Source of the DNA: Nitrospirota bacterium | Lineage (GTDB): Bacteria; Nitrospirota; Thermodesulfovibrionia; Thermodesulfovibrionales; Dissulfurispiraceae | NCBI GenBank assembly: GCA_021847795.1 | Contig: JAJZPZ010000013.1 | Span: forward strand, 1 to 41,028 | Direction: 5' to 3' | Length of the DNA: 41,028 bases | In this document: positions 34,614 to 41,028 of the stretch, in pieces | Layout: each line of letters begins with the position of its first letter | How positions within the stretch are numbered: position 1 is the stretch's first letter | Notes under the pieces: generated by a model | Seen by the model: the letters and a program-made list of their open reading frames with translations, nothing else | The model's database searches: none | Told to the model about the DNA's origin: nothing | Made by a program: the position numbers and the translations under genes

Positions 34614-35777
34614 CTACTTCTTTTGCTTTGACCTCAGTGATCGGGTTTTGTTGCATTCTTCAAAAAGGTCTACAAGATCTTTGGCGGTATAAGACCACTT
34701 GAATTTACTTGCCCGCTCAATACCCTTGCATGAAAGTTCCTGCGACAAGTTCTGATCTCTCAGCACGCTCTCCATTGCTTGCGCTATCATGACATGATCA
34801 TCCGGATCGACCAGCAGCGCTGCATCACCTGCCACCTCCGGCATACTACTAACGCAAGAAGTAACCACCGGGACCCCAGCTGCCATCGCTTCTAAAACAG
34901 GCAAACCAAACCCTTCCTTCTTGGAAACAAAAACAAAAACCTCTGCATTGGCCATCCAGCGCATAATTTCATGATTACTGATGTACCCCAGCACTTCTAT
35001 GTCAGAAAAATACGGGTGTGACCTTAGCGACTCGATAACATGTTCATGGCTTTGGCCTGCCATACCAGCGAGGATAAGCCGCACGTTAACCTTATTGTCC
35101 CTGAGGTGCTTATAGGCCTTGAGCAATCCTTCAAAATTCTTGTGGAGGCTCGTTGACAAAATCGAAAAGATATAAGGGATTTGTTGGTTGCAGCGCATCT
35201 GTGGAGCGTTAAACCATTCAGCGCTCACCCCCTCATGAATAACTCTGAGCATTTCGGTTTTCGGAGGCGGAGTCAGGTACTGAAGAATGTCTTTCCGTGT
35301 TTCTTCCGTTACCGCCATAATAAATTTCCGCGTGTGGACGGAAATCCACTTCATCATTACGGAATACATCATCCGGAGTCTCTTCCCTTCCCCGGGTATG
35401 TGCTTTAAATAATATAGATCAATAAGGTCATGGATCGTCACGACGGAGGGAATTGGGCAATAAGCGGAACCATAATCGAAAGGGAAAAAAAGCACGTCAA
35501 GACGCTTTTGTTTCGCATAGATGGGAAGAATGAAGTGCATCCAAATCAGCCTGAAAACCCAGAGATTCCTCCGTGCAGGCAAGTTTATAATGGTCACCTC
35601 GCAGTCGCAGTTATGGAGATTCAGATCATCTGCGAGTTCCGAATTAGCAAATATAACGAAAGAGTTTGCTCCCTTTATTTCCAAAATGGCCGCCAGAAGA
35701 TTCTTAAAGTATGTATAGAACCCCCCTCCTCTGCCTTGTCCGGGCACTAATTGGAAGGCATCTATCCCGATTCGCAT
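34614..35777 (-). CDS. GT4-family glycosyltransferase
   Basis: A 387-residue GT-B glycosyltransferase. The N-terminus '[20 protein letters not shown]' carries the glycine-rich acceptor loop; the C-terminal domain has '[18 protein letters not shown]' and the donor-binding EX7E motif '[20 protein letters not shown]'. It should add a hexose from a nucleotide sugar to the lipid-linked repeat unit on the cytoplasmic face. AAGGGAC precedes ATG 35777; it overlaps the next upstream glycosyltransferase gene by 16 bases and is 6 bases from the beta-helix gene. Confidence 0.87.
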   Translation of the reverse strand: MRIGIDAFQLVPGQGRGGGFYTYFKNLLAAILEIKGANSFVIFANSELADDLNLHNCDCEVTIINLPARRNLWVFRLIWMHFILPIYAKQKRLDVLFFPFDYGSAYCPIPSVVTIHDLIDLYYLKHIPGEGKRLRMMYSVMMKWISVHTRKFIMAVTEETRKDILQYLTPPPKTEMLRVIHEGVSAEWFNAPQMRCNQQIPYIFSILSTSLHKNFEGLLKAYKHLRDNKVNVRLILAGMAGQSHEHVIESLRSHPYFSDIEVLGYISNHEIMRWMANAEVFVFVSKKEGFGLPVLEAMAAGVPVVTSCVSSMPEVAGDAALLVDPDDHVMIAQAMESVLRDQNLSQELSCKGIERASKFKWSYTAKDLVDLFEECNKTRSLRSKQKK

Positions 35778-37021
35778 TGTCCCTTGCCTCTGGATTTGTC
35801 TTCGCTTAAACGCTTCCTCTTCTCTTTTCCCTGAAAAAGGGCCTGGATTTCTCTTTCTATCTGTCCCACGACAGTTTTAGCAGAGTATTGCAGATTGACA
35901 AGATTACACGCGCTTTCTCCTAATGCCTCTCTGTTCTTGTAGGCTTGTAATAAAAGACCGGCGTGCGTCTCGGCATCTCTTTTGCTGGTCAAGTAACCCG
36001 TCTCCCCGTCTTTGACTACACCGGATATCCCACCTACGTCGGTGGACACAACGGGGAGACCGCATGACATCGCTTCAAGGATTACGTTTGGTAATCCTTC
36101 ATGATGCGAAGCCATTGCAAAAATATCAGCTGTCTGAAAATAGCGCGTGAGCTGATCATGTGCAAGAGCGCCGGTAAAGGTTATCTTTCCAGCTTTTCCT
36201 GAATCAACGGCGAGTTTCTCCAGGTTTCTTCGTTGGGTCCCATCACCACAAATGTAGAGCATGCACTTGCCATTGAGACGTTTATCAAAAGTGGCGAAGG
36301 ATTCTATTAATAACTCTAATCCTTTCACCGCTTCAAGACGTCCGGCAAATAGCACAACTGCAGAATCAGGTGGAATTGCCATGGCCTGTCTGAGATTCAG
36401 CTTTTCGTTTTCGTCCAATCTTCTGAATAGTGAGGTATTGACCGCAACCGATGATCTAATCACCTTTCCAGCAGCATTTACGGATTTCACAAGCTGTTCT
36501 CCGGCTGTGTCTATGGTTACGATTCCAACTGCCTTCTTTATGAGAGGCACAATAAACGTGTGATGGTAACTCATCGCAAAGACTTTGTTGCGCGCCCAAG
36601 GGAACCTCGAAGCAAGCATTGGGTTATTCCCGCCAGGCATGTTGAATATTAAGGGCAATCCCATCTTGAGCAACGCAAATGAGATTTCCGGCGACTGAAT
36701 GATTACAGAATCGAATCGTTTTGAAAAAATCCTAACCCTGTATCGCAGGAGCAGGAACAGGAACCATAACCGCCTCGGGATTGGGGGCGGGGTTGATTCG
36801 GCGCAAAATATGGAAAAAAAGGGGATCTCTCTCTCATTAATACGGACAGAAGTCCACTGCCCTTCATCTCCTTTATTTCGGCTGAGTCCGGCTAAAAACA
36901 GGTCCGAAGTCGATTCTTTGGCAAAATTTGAGGCAAACGTTGTTTGGCCGCCTACAGGAAAATCCTTATAGTCAGTATATTCTATAAAAAGGATTCGAGT
37001 TTTTTTGTCAGAAACTATCAT
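35762..37021 (-). CDS. GT4-family glycosyltransferase
   Basis: A 419-residue GT4 enzyme from ATG 37021, which overlaps the stop of the preceding gene (ATGA). Key elements are 'GGQTTFASNFAKES' near the N-terminus, 'VVLFAGRLEAVKGLELLIES', 'ITFTGALAHDQLTRYF' and the EX7E motif 'HHEGLPNVILEAMSCGLPVV'. The C-terminus is strongly basic. The frame continues to 37072, but that part overlaps the neighbour and lacks a better start. Donor and linkage cannot be read from sequence. Confidence 0.87.
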   Translation of the reverse strand: MIVSDKKTRILFIEYTDYKDFPVGGQTTFASNFAKESTSDLFLAGLSRNKGDEGQWTSVRINEREIPFFSIFCAESTPPPIPRRLWFLFLLLRYRVRIFSKRFDSVIIQSPEISFALLKMGLPLIFNMPGGNNPMLASRFPWARNKVFAMSYHHTFIVPLIKKAVGIVTIDTAGEQLVKSVNAAGKVIRSSVAVNTSLFRRLDENEKLNLRQAMAIPPDSAVVLFAGRLEAVKGLELLIESFATFDKRLNGKCMLYICGDGTQRRNLEKLAVDSGKAGKITFTGALAHDQLTRYFQTADIFAMASHHEGLPNVILEAMSCGLPVVSTDVGGISGVVKDGETGYLTSKRDAETHAGLLLQAYKNREALGESACNLVNLQYSAKTVVGQIEREIQALFQGKEKRKRLSEDKSRGKGQCESG

Positions 37022-38265
37022 TTTCCCTGAATTCTCGCAAGCCGGGTCTTGGAATAGATCTGGTAAAACCATTTGCTGATCCGCGAGGCATTTGACCTGT
37101 AATCGACCCTTGGCAAAACCTCCTGCGTGGCGCGGGAAGCAAGCCGCTCGCCCAGGGCAGGGTCGGACAGCAGACGATCCAGGGAATGGGCAAGGCCTTT
37201 GGCGTCACCAGGGGGATAAAACATAGCCGTTTCATCTGACAGAAAATGTTTGACCTCGCCAACCTGTGCTGCAACGATCGGCCGGCCCGATGCCAAATAC
37301 TGGCCCAGTTTTGTTGGAAAACGTGTAAGGGAAGAGTCGTCCGGCCATAAAGGCATCAGGAGGGCATCTGCCTGGGCACTGTACGTACAGAGCTGAGTAT
37401 CAGAAACAAAGCCCATAATGTCCAGACGCTCTGACGAGATATGTTTTGATCTCGCGTAGTACAACAATTCGAGCCGGCAGTTTTCAGTACAGGGACCAGC
37501 AATGCGCAAAAGCGCGTTCAGCCCGTCTGGAGACTTCAATTCAGACATGGCATCAATCAGGAAAATCACATCGCGCTTATAGCCGTCAACCATACCGCAC
37601 CAGAAGAGCACCGGCGATGATCGATCCACGGTCAGGCGCTCTTTCAACCGGGCATCATTTTCGGTGGGATCTACCAAGACGGGCATCCGGCACAACTGAT
37701 AATCAGGCCCGGACAGGCGGCGGATGCGGTCCTGTATCTCCTGGGAAATCGGCACTGCGCCATTGCTCCAGCGAAACATAATATTCTGATACATCCATTT
37801 AGTAAAAGGCTTGCAATCGGCTTTCCCGGGCCACCATTCACACGCCTCCTGCACAACGGGGAGCCTCATCAAGCGACAGAGTAACAAAACCCATAAATTG
37901 ATAAAGTCACCAAGGCAATAAACGTACACTAAAATATTCCGCCGGTGCTGAAACAGCCGAAGAGGAAGCAGCATGCATCCCCACAAATAATACAGAGCCC
38001 TTTTAACGGTCTTGTCGGGGCGACACACTGACGGGCTGAGATATTCAAAGGTGAGGCCTTCATAATCTCCGGATCCAGCCTTGTTCTCCTCAAAGGAGCT
38101 TGGGCCGATGTGGCATAAGTGAAACGGGACCCCGCTGGCTGCAAGACATTTTCCTATCAGCAGAATACGTTTCGTGGTTGCGGTGCCAAAGGGAAAGCCA
38201 ACTCCGCCGCACACGCAATATACACGAAATTGCTCATTGTCATGGCTGGGAATCAGAAACGACAT
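37018..38265 (-). CDS. GT4-like glycosyltransferase
   Basis: A 415-residue GT-B protein. The N-terminus has 'YCVCGGVGFPFGTATTKRIL', an acceptor loop with glycines; the C-terminal domain shows 'VLFWCGMVDGYKRDVIFLID' and 'LTRFPTKLGQYLASGRPIVA', a more divergent form of the donor motif in which the first acid of EX7E is not evident. TTGGAGAAG precedes ATG 38265. It is translationally coupled to the next glycosyltransferase gene. Confidence 0.82.
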   Translation of the reverse strand: MSFLIPSHDNEQFRVYCVCGGVGFPFGTATTKRILLIGKCLAASGVPFHLCHIGPSSFEENKAGSGDYEGLTFEYLSPSVCRPDKTVKRALYYLWGCMLLPLRLFQHRRNILVYVYCLGDFINLWVLLLCRLMRLPVVQEACEWWPGKADCKPFTKWMYQNIMFRWSNGAVPISQEIQDRIRRLSGPDYQLCRMPVLVDPTENDARLKERLTVDRSSPVLFWCGMVDGYKRDVIFLIDAMSELKSPDGLNALLRIAGPCTENCRLELLYYARSKHISSERLDIMGFVSDTQLCTYSAQADALLMPLWPDDSSLTRFPTKLGQYLASGRPIVAAQVGEVKHFLSDETAMFYPPGDAKGLAHSLDRLLSDPALGERLASRATQEVLPRVDYRSNASRISKWFYQIYSKTRLARIQGK

Positions 38266-38301
38266 TTCTTCTCCAATAGACGGAAAACAAAAAAATCAAA
38301 C

Positions 38302-38913
38302 TCAGTGCTGGCAAAGTCGGATCTCTCGAATCACTTTGGCTGGTGAACCTGCCGCTATCACATTCGGTGGCAAAGATTGTGAAACAATACTCCCTGCGGC
38401 CACCATGGTGTTTTCACCTATGGTCACACCCTTGAGCACACCGACATTGACCCCCAGCCAAACGTTTTTCCCGATAAACACAGGGGCATCCGGTCCCGTA
38501 CGCGGATCATTTGTATGCCAGTCAGTATCAGTAATTAATGTGTTGGCACCGCACATCACGTTATCACCAAAGACAATTCTTGCAGCACAACCGATCACCG
38601 TGCCGCTGAAACCGCAATTGGCGCCTATTTCAATCACCGCTCCTTCCGCCAGCGTTGACATGATGCACGGACGGTTTATGCCTATCAGATTTGAAGTATG
38701 AGAGGATAAAAACTCACAGTTGTCGCCAATGGTAATACTACTGCGTGGATGACGACGAAAGCAGGGTAATCCTAAAAAATGGCACCCGTGGCCCAATGAA
38801 ACACCCCACCAGTACGAGAGCAGCCGTGACCAGAATGTATCCCATTGCTTACCGACTCCGCGACCGAAACAATTCACCAAATGAGGAAGACTATCGAGGT
38901 CTATTTTTCTCAT
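38302..38913 (-). CDS. Hexapeptide-repeat (left-handed beta-helix) acyltransferase
   Basis: A 203-residue protein from ATG 38913; a TTG-led frame reaches 38955. After an N-terminal helical region (about 1-60) come imperfect hexapeptide repeats, as in 'IEIGANCGFSGTVIGCAARI', 'VFGDNVMCGANTLITDTDWH' with the likely catalytic His, and 'IGKNVWLGVNVGVLKGVTIG', ending 'PAKVIREI'. This is the fold of CysE/WbbJ/MaoL-type O-acetyltransferases. It probably O-acetylates a sugar of the polymer using acetyl-CoA. It is flanked by glycosyltransferases on the same strand. Confidence 0.83.
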   Translation of the reverse strand: MRKIDLDSLPHLVNCFGRGVGKQWDTFWSRLLSYWWGVSLGHGCHFLGLPCFRRHPRSSITIGDNCEFLSSHTSNLIGINRPCIMSTLAEGAVIEIGANCGFSGTVIGCAARIVFGDNVMCGANTLITDTDWHTNDPRTGPDAPVFIGKNVWLGVNVGVLKGVTIGENTMVAAGSIVSQSLPPNVIAAGSPAKVIREIRLCQH

Positions 38914-38980
38914 CTCCCCGTATGCCCCTTTTTTGCCATCATTGGTCACACACAAACCATTAGATCACATTGCTTGAGTA

Positions 38981-40330
38981 CTATTTACTTCTTACAGCCC
39001 CTGCTACAGTTTCTCTAAAGCGGCTTCTTATTAATGCGCCATCGTGATTAAGTGCAGCTAAATTGCGAGATCTCTCAGACAACCGAGTTCTCAGCTCTTT
39101 GTCCAAACACAGACGAGTTATACTCTCAGTCAGGGCGTCCGATGATCGTTCCTCGATGACATATCCCCATCCCTGGGTCTTCGCGTATTTCACTGAGGCA
39201 ACATCCGACGGCCCATAAACCATAACAGGAATACCGGTAGCCATGTAGGCCGGCACTTTTGTAGGCATGGATAAACGGATATACTCTATTGAGTCCCGAT
39301 CAAAATCTACGGGGAGTAGAAGTATATCTGCGCTCTTAAGCAGAGACGCTATTTTTTCGGCACTTTTTGGCGCCTCGATTACATGGACGTTTGGATGTAA
39401 TCCCCTCAAAAACGGCGCTGTTTCAAACGTCTGGTTAATATCGTTCACAAGGATATCAAAAGTGATTGAGACGCGCGAGTTGTTCCAACCTTCAACAACC
39501 TTGCAGACCTCCTGTATGCTTGTCAGACAAGACACCCCAATTCGTCCGGAATATGCCAGTTTGAAAGACTTTTTGTCTCCGTTGTCCTTCAGGACATCCT
39601 TCCCCCATACCGACAGGTCTACAGCGTTATGATAAGGTATAAATTTTTGTTTATATCGTGCAGAGTATTCATCACACATTGCCTGACAGATACACAGACG
39701 CATAGCGGCCCGGTCAAATATGTGCCTTAGTTGCCTATGCATGGTACTGCGTACCATTCCGGCGAAAAGTCCTTTCCGGTAAAGCGTCGAGGGATAGTCA
39801 TCCATGATATGAACAATGAGAGGTAGTGAGAAGTATTCAGTCAGCTTGGTGCAAAGAGTTGCCATGGGTATATCACCAAGATGCGTATAGAGCACATCCG
39901 GCTTGAAATCAGCCACAAAATTGATCAGACCAGGGGTCAGTGGAAACTGCCTTACCATTCCCGTTATGCCAAGATATTCCATTAACTTTCGAAAAATATC
40001 TCTGGGGGAAGTCGTCTGACGGAAAGGCGGGGTCTTTCCGCTGACAAGTTCATTCGAGCCAGACAGTATTTCTTCTCTCGTTTTCCAGTCAATCCCGCGC
40101 CGCATCCAGGGCAATGCCATCTCCATTCTGAGCCTGAGCTCTTTGGCCCGTCCAGGATCATTCCCATGAAACGCATTATGGGCCACGGCGAGCCTGTCCG
40201 CAGGCCATTCATGAAACAGATTGGAAAGCGTAATGGGGCCGCCGGACGCCTGGTTGATCGGTGTTCCCAGGATAAGCACTTTCGGAAAATCCCAACCCCC
40301 GCTGTCAGCCTGCTTAGCCGGCTCTTTCAT
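38981..40330 (-). CDS. GT4-like glycosyltransferase
   Basis: A 449-residue GT-B protein. 'VLILGTPINQASGGPITLSN' opens the acceptor domain; the donor domain includes 'KLAYSGRIGVSCLTSIQEV' and 'SMPTKVPAYMATGIPVMVYG', again a divergent nucleotide-sugar loop. The start at ATG 40330 (AGAGG upstream) lies inside the end of the polymerase-like gene, a 17-base overlap. It is likely a cytoplasmic transferase for a later sugar of the repeat unit. Confidence 0.8.
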   Translation of the reverse strand: MKEPAKQADSGGWDFPKVLILGTPINQASGGPITLSNLFHEWPADRLAVAHNAFHGNDPGRAKELRLRMEMALPWMRRGIDWKTREEILSGSNELVSGKTPPFRQTTSPRDIFRKLMEYLGITGMVRQFPLTPGLINFVADFKPDVLYTHLGDIPMATLCTKLTEYFSLPLIVHIMDDYPSTLYRKGLFAGMVRSTMHRQLRHIFDRAAMRLCICQAMCDEYSARYKQKFIPYHNAVDLSVWGKDVLKDNGDKKSFKLAYSGRIGVSCLTSIQEVCKVVEGWNNSRVSITFDILVNDINQTFETAPFLRGLHPNVHVIEAPKSAEKIASLLKSADILLLPVDFDRDSIEYIRLSMPTKVPAYMATGIPVMVYGPSDVASVKYAKTQGWGYVIEERSSDALTESITRLCLDKELRTRLSERSRNLAALNHDGALIRSRFRETVAGAVRSK

Positions 40331-41028
40331 AAGATGGGACCTCTTCCATGGTTTCCGAGTTTCTAAAGAGGTATGAGCAATAGATTAGCGCTATAAAAAA
40401 ACCCAATATTTGGAGGTGGCGGTAGACAACTATTGGTGTTCCAAACACTATGTCGGGTATGTTAAACAAGACTCCGCCAAAAGCTGCTTCACAGAGTATT
40501 TGATATTTGTTATTTTCCGGAAATAGTCTGCGGCGTTTAACTGTCCAAAAAGCCAGGCTGAATATAGGCCAGCAGAACAACCACAGCCCGATTATTCCGG
40601 TCTTAAACAGCACATGGACGATAGCGCTGTGCGTAAAGAAAGCGAACTGCCCAAGCATAAATTTCGAACCGTAGTGGCCCCAGGGCGCAAAGCCTAATAA
40701 GGGATGCTCTTCTAACGTCGCCATGGTGGCATTCCTCAGTTCAGCAAATCTGCCTTTCTTGACTGAAACCTCCCCGCCACTTGAAAAATCACTCGTCAGC
40801 GTCGGATGACTGGTTGGTCCGCTTTGTTCTGCGAACCGTTTCGAAACAACATAGGGCCCTAAAACCGCTAAACAAATTGATGCAATTATGATCAAGAGCA
40901 ATTTCTTTTTCAAATCCAGTACAAATGTAAGCCATAGCAGCAGTATGATAAAACCGCTCCATGCATTCCTCCTGTAAGAAAAAATAATATTGAAGACCGA
41001 CAGCATGCTCAAGGCAACAAGGAATGTA
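40314..41028 (-). CDS. O-antigen ligase/polymerase-like protein (Wzy/WaaL family), 5' truncated
   Basis: At least 238 residues of a membrane protein that stays open to the right edge. It has 'IIFSYRRNAWSGFIILLLW', corresponding to the short basic motif of the Wzy_C/O-antigen ligase domain, a hydrophobic helix, a periplasmic loop of about 90 residues with 'TMATLEEHPLLGFAPWGHYG' and 'FFTHSAIVHVLFKTGIIGLW', the H-x5-L-x6-G pattern of Wzy_C, and further helices. It would polymerise repeat units or ligate chains on the periplasmic face. The N-terminal helices are beyond the window. Confidence 0.8.
   Translation of the reverse strand, partial: TFLVALSMLSVFNIIFSYRRNAWSGFIILLLWLTFVLDLKKKLLLIIIASICLAVLGPYVVSKRFAEQSGPTSHPTLTSDFSSGGEVSVKKGRFAELRNATMATLEEHPLLGFAPWGHYGSKFMLGQFAFFTHSAIVHVLFKTGIIGLWLFCWPIFSLAFWTVKRRRLFPENNKYQILCEAAFGGVLFNIPDIVFGTPIVVYRHLQILGFFIALIYCSYLFRNSETMEEVPSYERAG

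Overview
The window comes from a Gram-negative bacterium: it has a Wza-type exporter, an outer-membrane barrel, a lipobox TPR protein and a DedA protein. The mix of an exosortase/EpsI exopolysaccharide locus, DUF3047, HMA2-like proteins and an unusual MetK-like protein suggests an environmental Nitrospirota- or Desulfobacterota-like lineage, but nothing here fixes the taxon. No rRNA, tRNA, CRISPR array or insertion sequence was seen. Almost everything is on the minus strand; the exceptions are four small genes at 7.8-9.2 kb and the PhoH-family gene at 16.0-17.4 kb.

1-2.7 kb: the first codons of a GNAT-type acyltransferase, a decayed Nramp metal transporter fragment, a thioredoxin-type arsenate reductase, a DUF3562 protein and a divergent SAM-synthetase-like protein. 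2.7-9.5 kb: the least familiar part. A minus-strand operon encodes a DUF5132 protein, an HMA2-like membrane protein, a protein of exact 22-residue amphipathic repeats, and a P-type cation ATPase with an N-terminal HMA2-like domain. A third HMA2-like protein and a tiny cysteine-rich protein are transcribed divergently, followed by small hypothetical genes. This is the best candidate for an undescribed system; its function cannot be read from sequence.

9.6-10.6 kb is a gene remnant scattered over three reading frames. 10.7-15.7 kb is a tightly overlapping four-gene operon: PHP-phosphoesterase/glycosyltransferase fusion, radical SAM enzyme, DedA membrane protein, DUF3047 protein. It looks like an envelope lipid or glycoconjugate pathway. 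16.0-21.7 kb has a phosphate-stress flavour: PIN-PhoH ATPase, a hybrid histidine kinase translationally coupled to PstS, and a PhoB-like regulator, with no PstCAB or PhoU in view.

21.8-41.0 kb is an exopolysaccharide locus read from high to low coordinates: Wzy-like polymerase/ligase (cut by the window edge), glycosyltransferase, hexapeptide acyltransferase, three glycosyltransferases, secreted beta-helix protein, WecG/TagA-type glycosyltransferase, exosortase-EpsI fusion, WecA-like initiating transferase, TPR lipoprotein, Wza-like export protein, outer-membrane barrel, Wzz-like chain-length protein and BY-kinase-like ATPase. Together these could start a repeat unit on undecaprenyl phosphate, extend it, polymerise it and export it through the envelope. 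No protein with a recognisable PEP/VPLPA-type sorting tail is encoded in the window.
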